Source: Blumeriella jaapii (taxonomy: Eukaryota > Ascomycota > Leotiomycetes > Helotiales > Drepanopezizaceae). From it: a stretch of 64,000 nt of DNA. Under the pieces are notes generated by a model. It made no database searches, had not been told where the DNA came from, and worked only from the letters and a program-made list of their open reading frames with translations. Of this stretch, positions 54,159-63,881 are shown one piece after another (the stretch's first letter is position 1; each line of letters starts with the position of its first letter). The stretch is from positions 620,001-684,000 of the forward strand of contig VWND01000015.1 of the NCBI GenBank assembly GCA_009599575.1, written 5' to 3'. Position numbers and translations under genes: made by a program.

Positions 54159-56477
54159 ATGGCGAGCCTCGAGCGCCGCCGTACGGGAGAGGAAGCTGGC
54201 CTGGGCGGCCGTGGCGGCTCGCCCAACTCGGCCAGCGAGCTGTCCAGCCCGCCGCGATCCAGCGCCGACGAGGGGCCCCGAGCATTGGAGCAGCAGCAGC
54301 AGCAGCAAAAGCAACAGCAGCAGCAGCAACAGCAACAGCAGCCGCAGCCGCAGCAACAGCGGCAGCAACAGCCGCAACAGCAGCCCTTCAGCCATGCTCC
54401 CCTCGCCCATGCCCCCGCCCATGCCCATGCCCATGCCAGCGCCCATGCCAGCGACGGCGTGCCCCGTGCCTCGCCGGCTGTGCTGGAGCAGAAGCCGGCG
54501 CGCAAGAAGCCCGGCCGCAAGCCGGGATCCACCAACAAGCCGAAGCTCGACGACGGCAGCCAGGCCAGCCAGACCCGCCAGGCCGCCGACGCGCCCAAGG
54601 TGCGCAAGCCGCGCAAGCCCAAGGACCCCAACGCGCCTCCCGTGCCGCGCAAGAAGAGAAACGCGGCGTCCGAGGCGGCCGCCCAGCTGGACGTTCGCTT
54701 CGCCAATGACGTCGCGCGCCCACCCGCCCCGCATGCCCTCGCCGACGGCCCGCCCGCCTTCCCAGGCCCGCTGCTGGCCTCCCCCTCCGCGTCCGGCCAC
54801 AGTGAGGATATAACCACGCGCGCCCCCCCCCAGTCCTTCTTCGCCGCTCCGCCGCCGCCACTCTCCTCGCAACTCTCGTCCCATCACCATCTTCTCCAGC
54901 AACCACAGCAACAGCAACAGCAACAACACCCACAACCACACCCTCAACCGCAACAACACCCACTCCCACACCCACCCCCCCAGCCAAGCACCGCGCGAAC
55001 CAGCGGCCAGAACTACGATCCCATTCGCTCCAATTACGACCCCGTCCGAGAGACCGTCGTGGCTCACAATGCCACGCACAGCTCGTACACCCACGCACAA
55101 GCATCTCCCAGCCATGCGCACGCCATGAACCGCGCCAGCGCCTCCCCGTCCATCTCCAGCTTGGTGGATCCGCCCAACCACGCGTTGACGTCGCCTTCCG
55201 TCGCCGCGCAGTCCTTCTTCAACCAACAGCAACAGGCGCGCTTCCACCAGCAAGACCCAGCACCACCAGCACCAGCAGCAGCAGCAGCAGGCTCGATCTC
55301 TCCTTCTCCCACCCTGACCCGCGCGGCCCCGTCCGCCCAGATCGAAGCAACGGCGAGCCCCAACCCACCCGCACCTGCGCCCGCGCCCGCGCCCTCGGGG
55401 GGCCGCAAGTCGGATGCAACGGCGCCGCAACACGGCCCACCCACCATCTCCAAGAAAGCAGGCTCTTTGAGCACAGCGGCTTCCTCAGCTGCCGCCTCTC
55501 CCAAACCTCACAAGCCCAAGAAGCCCGCGGCCGCCGCTGTCGCCGCTCCCGACGAAATCTTCCCGGCCCCCCCACCCCTGCCGGGATCGGGCCTCATGGG
55601 GATCGGCGGCGGCGGCCAGGCGGACGGCACGGAGTTTCGTGCGCCTACGGTCATCCTGTCCATCCCCATGAACGGGGAGGTCAACAAGTACATCAACTTC
55701 ACGCGTATGGCCGAGGAGCGTTATGGCTGGGACGCGCTACACCCGCGCCTGGCTGCCCAACGCGATCGGCTGGCACGTGTCGCCGCGGCGGGTGCGGCGC
55801 TCGAGCGTCAGGGCTCGAACAAGGACAGCGGCGACGAGATGTCCCTCGACTCCGAGGGCGAGGGCGACGCGAGCAACGTCGAGATGGGCGGCATGAGCGA
55901 AGGACGGACCGGCACCGACGGCGGGAAGAAGGTCCCGCGCAAGAGAAAGATGAAGGAGGATGAGTACGACAAGGATGATGGTTTCGTCGATGACACGGAG
56001 CTGCTCTGGGAGGAGCAGGCCGCTACCACCAATGACGGGTTCTTCGTCTACTCTGGTCCGCTGGTGCCGGAGGGAGAGAAACCCGCGTTGGAAGTAAGGT
56101 ATGCTTCACGCCGCGTCGCTTCTGTGGATCTCCAACTGACGCACCACAGCACGGCGCCAAAGCGCGGTCGCGGTCGCGGAAGCCGAGGCGGCCGCGTCGC
56201 GGGGGCAGGTCGCGGCGCCCCCGTTAACAAACTCCTCAGCTCCATCCCGCTCGGTCACAACGGTCTTCCGACTCACGGCCCAGGCTCGCGCGGCGGCTCT
56301 ACCACGCGCAAACCTCGCATCACCAAAGCAGATCGCGCGCGCATGGAGCAGGAGAAACTCGACCGGGAGAAGATGGGTGGACGCATGGGGACCATACCTG
56401 CGAATGATGCGAGCATGCCTAACTTCGCCGGGGCGCCAAGCAATCTGGGGTCGACTCCCATGGTCTTCAATCAATAG
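54159..56477 (+). CDS. HPC2: HPC2 / ubinuclein-like HIR complex subunit
   Basis: Exons 54159-56098 and 56150-56477; 755 aa. The 51-nt intron (GTATGC donor, CTGAC branch, CACAG acceptor) is in frame and the sequence is open either way; splicing joins EV to STAPKRGRGRGSRGG. Hpc2/ubinuclein is the scaffold of the HIR histone H3-H4 chaperone, used for replication-independent nucleosome assembly and histone gene repression. The key evidence is the HRD domain near residues 600-650: DEYDKDDGFVDDTELLWEEQ, then DGFFVYSGPLVPEGE. Also seen: an early poly-Gln tract (54289-54385); an HA repeat (HAHAHASAHA); an AT-hook-like KKPGRKPGSTNKPK; poly-Ala; and a C-terminal RGRGRGSRGG box. The N-terminal half is compositionally biased and has a high GC content. 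Confidence 0.78.
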   Translation: MASLERRRTGEEAGLGGRGGSPNSASELSSPPRSSADEGPRALEQQQQQQKQQQQQQQQQQPQPQQQRQQQPQQQPFSHAPLAHAPAHAHAHASAHASDGVPRASPAVLEQKPARKKPGRKPGSTNKPKLDDGSQASQTRQAADAPKVRKPRKPKDPNAPPVPRKKRNAASEAAAQLDVRFANDVARPPAPHALADGPPAFPGPLLASPSASGHSEDITTRAPPQSFFAAPPPPLSSQLSSHHHLLQQPQQQQQQQHPQPHPQPQQHPLPHPPPQPSTARTSGQNYDPIRSNYDPVRETVVAHNATHSSYTHAQASPSHAHAMNRASASPSISSLVDPPNHALTSPSVAAQSFFNQQQQARFHQQDPAPPAPAAAAAGSISPSPTLTRAAPSAQIEATASPNPPAPAPAPAPSGGRKSDATAPQHGPPTISKKAGSLSTAASSAAASPKPHKPKKPAAAAVAAPDEIFPAPPPLPGSGLMGIGGGGQADGTEFRAPTVILSIPMNGEVNKYINFTRMAEERYGWDALHPRLAAQRDRLARVAAAGAALERQGSNKDSGDEMSLDSEGEGDASNVEMGGMSEGRTGTDGGKKVPRKRKMKEDEYDKDDGFVDDTELLWEEQAATTNDGFFVYSGPLVPEGEKPALEVRYASRRVASVDLQLTHHSTAPKRGRGRGSRGGRVAGAGRGAPVNKLLSSIPLGHNGLPTHGPGSRGGSTTRKPRITKADRARMEQEKLDREKMGGRMGTIPANDASMPNFAGAPSNLGSTPMVFNQ
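54289..54385. repeat. CAG/CAA repeat encoding poly-Gln
   Basis: Mixed CAG, CAA, AAG and CCG codons giving about 30 residues, mostly glutamine, inside the HPC2-like coding region. Confidence 0.9.
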
Positions 56478-57065
56478 ATGTCTATTGTGTTTGTGGTGGT
56501 ATAGGGACGTTTGGGAGTTCGGTCGTGGCTTGTAGGATTACGTGCACTGTATACCTGGCTAATAGGCGCTGTATGGGTCGCGACAACATCGGTCATTAAT
56601 GGGCGAGAGCACGTTCTGTATGATATGTTCTGCTTGCGCCTGCATTCGCGAGGAGGGCCAAAGGTGCAACAGATGCCACAGTAGAGGGAACGGAGAGCAT
56701 GGCATGGTATTAGGTGAAAATGACACGGCTTGGTGAATTGAGAATCTGCACCTCCGACCGACCATGCTGCAAGTACAGACAGAAGCTTCAAGTCAAATCG
56801 CAGCTCTTTCACGAACGATGATAAATCCATGACTGATACGAAAGGACACTGGCAAATATGGCGAGGTCTTTCCGCCTACAGTGTCAGGATTTCCCGTCCT
56901 CATATTCTCGCCCGTGCTTAAAGCAGCACCGCGTGGGGAGGGTTCTAACTGTAGAGTACAGTAAGTCACGTCACGTCACCGACCAAGCTTCAAAGCTAGG
57001 AGGCTCACGCACTCGACCAAAAACCTTCACAAATTCAACAACTTCCTCGCCTCCACACCACAAGC
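56478..57065. other. Intergenic spacer HPC2 / CTP1
   Basis: A 588-bp spacer, tandem genes. It contains GTACAGTAAG near 56958. No other feature. Confidence 0.35.
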
Positions 57066-58336
57066 ATGGCGAGCGCGACCTCTGAAAGGCCCAAAGAGCG
57101 ACCCAGCGCCCTGCGCTCGATCATCGCAGGATCGACGGCGGCGCCGTCGAGATTGCCATTACGTATCCCGCCGAATGTATGATCTGATCTGCTTTTCCCT
57201 TTCCCTTGCTCTCTGTGGCGTGTTTTTGGGATGTGGCGGGGTGGTGAAAGAAGACTCTTTCGATGGGGACTGCTTGACGTGGAAGAGGAATGGGAAAATC
57301 GGCAGGAGAAAGAGGGATGAATGCTGACTCGACCATAGTTGCGAAAACGAGAACGCAGTTGAACCAGAGGTTAGCGGACGCGCAGAAGCTGCCGTGGCCG
57401 CCGTTTGGAAAGGCGTGGTATGCGGGGTGCACGACGCTGATTATCGGGAACTCGTTGAAGGCTGGGATCCGTATGTCTCTCTCGTCTCCTATCGGCTGTT
57501 CTGGGGGCTGTTTCGAGGGGCAATTTGAGGGAGATGATGGGGTCTGAGGAGCTGGAGGAATTGGAGCTCGACGGAACGGGAAGAGGCTAATTGGTGTGGA
57601 CAGGCTTCGTGGCCTTCGATCAGTACAAAGCAATGCTGCAAGATGCAGATGGCAAGATTTCCGGTCCGCGGACGGTCATCGCTGGGTTTGGAGCGGGAGT
57701 CACCGAGTCGCTGTTGGCTGTTACGCCATTTGAGAGTATCAAGACTACATTGTTCGTCTTCCTCTCTTCCTCCCCATCTCCCTCACGCTCGTCGGATGTC
57801 ACTTGGGTATGGATTGAATCTGACAAGCATCAACCAGAATCGACGACCGCAAGTCCGCCAAACCTCGCCTCCGCGGCTTCCTCCACGCCGTGCCCATCAT
57901 TGCAAGAGAAAGAGGCCTCAGAGGCTTCTTCCAAGGCTTTGTCCCTACCGCCCGGCAAGCAGCTAACAGCGCAACCCGCTTCGGCTCCTACACCTTCCTG
58001 CGCCAACTGGCACAGTCATACACGGCGCCCGGCGAGAAGCTCGGCACGGCGGCGACCTTTGGGATTGGTGGTGTGGCGGGCTTGATCACGGTGTACGTCA
58101 CGCAGCCGCTCGACACGGTGAAGACGCGGATGCAGAGTATCGAAGCGAGGAGCCTGTACCGGAACTCTTTTGCGTGCGCCGCACTGATTGCGCGCAAGGA
58201 GGGAGTCTTGACTTTCTGGAGTGGTGCGCTGCCGCGGCTGGCGAGGTTGATGCTGAGTGGAGGGATTGTGTTTACAATGTACGAGAAGAGTATCGACCTG
58301 ATGGACAGGTTGGACCCGGAGAAGAGCTACATCTGA
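57066..58336 (+). CDS. CTP1: Mitochondrial tricarboxylate (citrate) carrier, CTP1 type
   Basis: Exons 57066-57176, 57339-57470, 57604-57751 and 57838-58336; 296 aa once one base is restored in exon 1. The protein exchanges citrate/isocitrate across the inner mitochondrial membrane. Three carrier repeats with the PX[DE]XX[KR] signature are visible: PAEFAKTR (across intron 1), PFESIKTT and QPLDTVKTR. Also LRSIIAGSTA, QLNQRLADAQKLPWPPFGKA, RFVAFDQYK, GFFQGFVPTARQAANSATRF (substrate-contact region) and FWSGALPRLARLMLSGGIVF. In exon 1 the frame slips at GGCGGCGCC (57137-57147): the expected AGAVEIAITYPAE is readable only if one G is added. Lengths and the other junctions agree with citrate carriers. 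Confidence 0.87.
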
Positions 58337-58744
58337 GCTGGCTGGGAGGGAGAAAGATCAAAACCTCGGGAAAGAGTTTGGGCGCAGTGGGGGAGAGGAA
58401 AGCACGGGGAAAGAAGGGGTTGGGAATGGAAATCGGAGAACATCTCGAATGGGATCTTTGTAGACCTGTTGCGCGAAGCCGGGCGTCGGGCGTTCATAGA
58501 TACAAGATAGCTTTGGAGCAAGTGAGGCATGCTTTTACATCCATCGTACAGATTTCAATCGACGTACAGTACAGCCCAGCTAGAGCTCCAGCTGTACTGT
58601 AAGCATGCACTCGAGTACAATCCGTACTTCCCATGTGAATCCCCCGGTCAGGACATCAGATGGTCAGAGCCTCCTCTCTTCTCAACCCCCTCTCCCCCAC
58701 GCATCAATACCAGCCTCCCACGACGGCGATTTTCCATGTCTTCC
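58337..58744. other. Convergent 3' spacer
   Basis: A 408-bp spacer containing a GTACAGTACAG and CTGTACTGTAAG pair at 58563-58603, arranged as an interrupted inverted repeat. No gene. Confidence 0.4.
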
Positions 58745-59377
58745 TCACTTTCCATCAGTAAATCGCAGAAAGCCCTTCCACCTCTTGATCGTCCTGTCCA
58801 ACCAGCCACTCCGCGGCGCCTCCTCCAGCTCCTTGATCAGATTCGTGTAATGGCTCGGATTACTCTTCGGCGTCATCAATCGTCCGGCAAGGGCATACTA
58901 CATCCGTCACAGAACCCAACATCAGCCTTGCCTTGCCTCGCCTCGCCCCGCTCCCACTACATCACCGATCAATCCCGCACCCAAATGGCACAGGGAGAGA
59001 GGGCGGTAGGTAGCTAGCATGCAGAGGTACATACCTTCCTCGAGTACCGATTCTCCAGCAGCGAGTACAGGGCATTGGCCTGCTCCAGATCCCGCTTCTC
59101 ATCTAGTGCGGCTTGCGGACGCGCTGGCGAGGCGGCGGTTTCGTCGGATTTCGCTGCTGGCAGGAAGCGCGCGTCGAGACGCCGGCGCACGATGTCCTGG
59201 AACTGGCATTCGGGACGGAGGGGGTCTCGCGGGAAACGCGAGAGGGCGCGGAGGTAGTGCTTGTAGGAGAGCTAAACATGACATGTGCAGTCAGCGTAAG
59301 TGTCGATTGTTGGTAAGGGGAGATGCATGTATGGAAAAACAGCCAGGAGAGAAAAAGTGACTTGCGGATTTGGACAT
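58745..59377 (-). CDS. CBP6/UQCC2-like mitochondrial cytochrome bc1 assembly factor
   Basis: Exons (leftwards) 59366-59377 (12 nt, MSKS), 59035-59271 and 58745-58897; 133 aa. The first intron (59272-59365) begins GCAAGT, a GC-AG intron; only this donor gives the right phase to reach LSYKHYLRALSRFPRD. The protein continues PLRPECQFQDIVRRRLDARF, then EKRDLEQANALYSLLENRYS, RKYALAGRLMTPKSNPSHYT and WLDRTIKRWKGFLRF. The YLRALSRFP block, the ANALYSLLENRY block and the small basic, helical, mitochondrial-type layout resemble fungal members of the UQCC2/Cbp6 family, which binds newly made cytochrome b. I recall the family from these blocks only; another small mitochondrial assembly factor is possible. 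Confidence 0.6.
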
Positions 59378-59997
59378 GATGAGATGATGATCTCTGGGGA
59401 GACCGGGCCGTGTGGAGTGGAAACTTGGGGTGAGGTTGTATCGGTATTATGCCGAACTGTACTGAGAGAGAACTTCGGACGATGACCCAAGATCGATTAC
59501 AAGATGTTCCAACATCCCTGGACCGGGTGCATAATCGCGCTGACAGGGATCCCGGGCCCGCACCTGGCCAGATCCGGCGTAGCGGCACTCGGCCAGACTC
59601 ATCGATCCGACGTATCCACTCTCCGTCCCGTGGGCGGTAGGCGGTGGGCGGTGGGCGGTGGGCGCTTAGGACGGAGTCTGTTCAGTATTGTACAATCACG
59701 TGCGTGGCAGTAGGGACGTAAGACTCCGCCTTCCTGATTGATTGCTCCACACGGCCATAACAACCTCCCCTCAACCTAACAACCTCCACTCAACCTAATA
59801 CAACACAACACAACGCATCACAACACACTACAACTTCTCTCCTTATTACCCTCACCACCTCCTCCCCTTCTTCATCCTCCTCCTCCTCTTCTCTCCTCTC
59901 CCCTTCTCTTCTATACCTTCGTCTGTTCATCTCGCCTCACGTCGTCTGCGCCCCCTTCTTCCTCTTTGTCTCTTCCACCCCGATCATTCGAGACATC
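59378..59997. promoter_or_regulatory. Divergent promoter region CBP6-like / BSD2-like
   Basis: A 620-bp spacer. The half nearest BSD2 is a long pyrimidine-rich leader (CAACCTCC/CAACACAA repeats, then CTCCTCC runs, 59760-59970). A GGGCGGTAGGCGGT repeat lies at about 59631-59665. No gene. Confidence 0.45.
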
Positions 59998-61165
59998 ATG
60001 GCTTCGCAACGCTATGAGAGAGTACGTCTCCCCACCTTTGCCCTCTAGCTATCGGCCACGATGTTTGGCACCCGCCTCGCATCCTACGTTGCTGATCGTT
60101 ATGAACAGGTGTCGATGAACGATACCGAGTCACCCATAAGCCCGTCGATACCTGCATCGCCGCCCCCATCCTTCAGATCCCGTGCGTCGTCTCTGGCGCC
60201 GAGGCGTACGACGCTGGAGAGCCAGAATCTAGCGGATGCGTTCCATGCGGACGGCTCTGATAGCGACGAGGAGAACGATGGCGATGATAGACAGCGATTA
60301 ATGCGGGGAAGGCCGTCGGTGGTGGCAGCGACGGAGCAGCTCGATCATACAAATGGCGACGCTCCACGGCCGGCAGTCAACAGAAGGGTTACGCATCTAC
60401 CGCCTTTTGTTCCTCAGCCTACTACGAATGGGAGGGTGTATGGTGGGGGATCTGGCTCGGATGGTGTTTGCCAACCTGAGTGCGAAGCCCGAAAGGGGTG
60501 AGAAGCTGGAGGAGCATCCACCTGTGCGCCCCCGATCGCCAAATCTATCGTGACGGATTGATGCTGATCAAACACAGACCTACGAACAAGCAGCCGCAGA
60601 CGCCGCACCTCCCTACTGGGAGACGACTATCCTCGCCCCTGGCATGGGCGGTCCTGACGAAGTCTACATCGATGGCCTGCCCGTCGGCTCCGTTTTCTCC
60701 TTCGTCTGGAACGGCATGATCTCCATGTCCTTTCAGTTCGTCGGCTTTCTCCTCACTTATCTTCTCCACACCACCCACGCCGCCAAGAATGGGTCTCGTG
60801 CGGGCCTTGGCATCACCCTTGTGCAATACGGCTTTTACATGAAAGGCCCCGGCGGTGTAACTCCCCCTGCGAACGGCCAAGATCCGGAATACCAACAACC
60901 TCCGGACCCCAACAGTCATGATTTTGATCCGAATGCTGTAAACGGCTCCGGTGGCACGGACTCCGGCAGTGGGAGCTGGAATGACATGGCGATCAACGAC
61001 ATTATGGCCTACATACTCATGATCGTCGGATGGTTCATTCTGATTCGTGCAGTCTCTGATTTTCTGAAAGCGAGGAGGCACGAACAACTCGTTTTACAGA
61101 GCCCGGAACGCGGATTAAGTGTGCCCATCATCGCCACGGGAGAAGAACCAGGAACAGTGGTGTGA
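59998..61165 (+). CDS. BSD2: BSD2/NDFIP-like adaptor of Rsp5/NEDD4 ubiquitin ligase
   Basis: Exons 59998-60021, 60109-60523 and 60578-61165; about 340 aa. The family recruits the HECT ligase Rsp5 to membrane transporters (metal transporters in yeast) for vacuolar sorting. Features: acidic/serine-rich cytosolic N-terminus; VFANLSAKPERGEKLEEHPP joined by intron 2 to TYEQAAADAAPPYWETTI, creating a PPTY motif that binds WW domains; a second PPYW; then three hydrophobic segments (SVFSFVWNGMISMSFQFVGF, GLGITLVQYGFYM and IMAYILMIVGWFILI). In exon 2 the frame changes near 60467-60475 (GSGSDG to VFANLS). Either two bases are missing in the GTTT run or one is extra. Three membrane spans and the AKPERGEK block support the family. 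Confidence 0.82.
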
Positions 61166-63037
61166 GGTTTGCTTTGTCGATACCTAATGGGAGCGCGGTT
61201 TTATGGGAAACGGAACAGCAAGTTACGCTTGGCAGCTTGGTCTATGAACGATGGGCAAGGCGTTTTTGGGAATATGGCGCTTCTTGGGTTAGCATACGAG
61301 TTGGGGCTCTAGCACTGAGTTGACTCGAGTATATGGCCGGACGTGGACGAGCGCTAGATTTGAGTGCAGAGTACATTCATCAATCGTATCTCTCGAGATA
61401 TTTCTCATCTCAGATTTTCGAGCTTCATTTGCTTCCTACTGGAAGTCGCCTTTTCATTTTTCTGACGATGGACTGAAAGTTTCAGCTGTCCTTTACTCCT
61501 CCTATGACGCGGGGCAAATCGACAATTCTCTGCTCTTCCCCGTTCTGATCGACATTCCGGGTCTTTGAATGTCCCCTGCACGACCTTCGAGAGTAATTTG
61601 AGCGTACCAAAGATAGGTTTTCCGCCCGAGGCTCTACTTGATTAAAGCCAGCCGTCCTTGTGTGAAGAGCGAGCATGTATCAACTCCATTCGCGCAGGAC
61701 TCGACTGTTCTTTTCTTGATATTATCATCGTTTTAGCTAAGACTCCAGATCCCGATCATCGATATAGGGGTAGCGGAAGGGCAGTTGTTGACCTGCGCGT
61801 TTTGCATGCACCACCATTATGCGAGCCGAAAGCGATAGTACTGTACTGTACAGTACCTACTACCTACGGCACAGTACTGTACAGTATGTACCTTGCGTTT
61901 GTACACAGTACGGTACATAGCTGGGTAGTGATAGCCCGCTGAATGATGAACGCGGCTGAGAAGAAAAACGAACGCCAGCCTGGGCGGCTGCATCCTCATC
62001 AACAGAGATATGTACAACCAAATATACAGTACAGTACCACCAACCCGGTTTCCGTGGATTGCCTACCTATACCTATGTATTACATACAACACGGCCTTGA
62101 GCGTGCGTAGCTCTGACTCGCAATGCTTTCAACGATTCGGTTCTTGATCGTTCGCGTGTGTCATGGACCCAACTCCGTGTGATGTGATCGATCGATCGAT
62201 CGATCCATCACAACAACAACACGTTCTCTCGTCTCGACCGTGGGAGCTGGGCTAGCTGGAACAAAGGCCATTCCAGCACACGAATTGCCTTCTTTGGGGG
62301 GGGAGGGCGGGGAGCTCACCAGCCACCGTAGCGTAGCGTACAGGACGTTCTCACTTACGGTAGATACTGTAGATAGATCGATAGATAGCAAGCATGAAGT
62401 GCGTACCCAAGGCAGCGTGCAAACGACCGGGTATCCAATTTCAAGCTTGGAAATAAAGTCTCCTGTCTGAGGTTCGGACGATACTTGATGGCGCATTTGG
62501 CGTTTCGGAATTTTGGGTCGGGCCTCGGACCGAGATTGGTGATGTCCGAAGCTGGATTCGTGTAGATAAGGAATAGATAGGTACCTTATGCTTGGGCTAT
62601 AGAAGAAGGGGGGAGTAGCGACAGTCAAGAAAGATGTTTCCATTGTTATTTGCAGCGAGGCGACGAGGAGAAGAGAAGCGAGGATGGAAAGGGGGTTTTG
62701 ATGAATGGCATCGGAGGAGCGAGAGAGTCCTATGGCAGTGCGCAGAGAGGAAGAGCAGAACTGAAAACGGAGGTCTAAACCTAGTTTGGCACGGCTTTTG
62801 ATTGTCATTTTCTCTTGAAGCTGCTTGGCTCAATGTGGCCAAGCCCTTCCTTCGGCTTGTAGACTTCTTGTGGACGTGCAGTCTCCAAAATGCGAAGGTC
62901 TCTCTCTTATCGTCCGGTAGACTGCGCCATTCGTATTATTCCGACTTTTCGTCCTTCAGTAGACCGATGGAGCTACGAGCCCCAGTAAATCTTCGTCCAA
63001 GCCAGTAAATTGCCGCTCATTACCGGTATGACCTAGC
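61166..63037. other. Convergent spacer
   Basis: 1.9 kb with GTACTGTACAGTAC clusters (61838-61890, 61905-61920, 62028-62040) and a (GATC)n tract at 62188-62206. A minus-strand frame of ~215 codons (62161-62808) has no domain-like content and is not called. Confidence 0.4.
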
Positions 63038-63881
63038 TCACTTCGGAGCATCTGTAAGAGGGACGTATCTTACGCCGTAGGTTTTCTTCTTCGTCACAAC
63101 ACCATTCGCATCCTTGTCGACAACCCAGATGTACTGACCGCCTCCATTCGCATCCTCGACAGGAATGAAGATTCTGGATCTGTCAGTTCTTACCACCCGA
63201 AGCTGCTGCATGCGGAGACTTGCCTTCCAGGGCTCCTGAGCTGGTCAACCAACTCTTGGTGAAGTTCTACTGCAGCAGCTCCAACATGGATAGCGTCCCA
63301 GCCCTTCTCACCGTCTTCACCCTGGGTCCAGCCCTTTCTCCCATCCCCTACGACAAAGCTCACCCTACCGTCCTCTAACATCTCCCTGCCGCGTTTGCTT
63401 TTCGACATGTTCGTCTCCCAGATCCCGCAATGCCCGGATATGTTCCAGTCCCACCACCCTGGCAATCGCAGCACTTGTGTCTCTCTCATCATCTGGTTTC
63501 ACAAGCTCGGCCAGCACAGCTGTGAGGTATCCGGAGCCCGATCCAATATCCAGCACTCGGCAGCCCGGCTTCAGGTATGGAAGCAGAGACTCGGCAGCAC
63601 TTGCGTGCATGTGAGGTGCAGAGATAGTAGCCGCATGGCCTATGGATTGCGGGGAGTCCTTGTAGGCATACTTCAAGTCGGGACAGTAGTGAGCACGATC
63701 GACCTGAATGCGCACCTCGATCAGCATCCACTCTGTTTCGAGCTACCTGCCATGAGGGCAGCACGGATGGAACACATACGTTCATCATGGCATTCCGGAC
63801 TCGTGGACTAGCGATCAGCTTTTTTGTAAACAAGTTGTCAATCAGCTCTGTGTTGCTTCGTCCGGAGCACCGCCACGCCAT
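63038..63881 (-). CDS. Protein-L-isoaspartate O-methyltransferase
   Basis: Exons (leftwards) 63780-63881, 63224-63703 and 63038-63173; about 239 aa. It repairs isoaspartyl damage in proteins by SAM-dependent methylation. Landmarks: [38 protein letters not shown] (across intron 1) then [14 protein letters not shown] (substrate-side motif); [18 protein letters not shown] (SAM motif I); [59 protein letters not shown]; and [14 protein letters not shown]. Intron 2 (63174-63223) begins GCAAGT, another GC-AG intron. In exon 2 the frame changes near 63411-63425 (RALRDLG to [10 protein letters not shown]), requiring one base fewer or two more. All catalytic blocks are present. Confidence 0.9.

Noticed and set aside
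53446..55433. Long minus-strand frames of 280-490 codons opposite HPC2 and its promoter
   Set aside because: They mirror GC-rich, CAG-rich coding sequence and repeats, have Gly/Arg/Leu low-complexity composition and no domains, while the plus strand carries the HRD domain.
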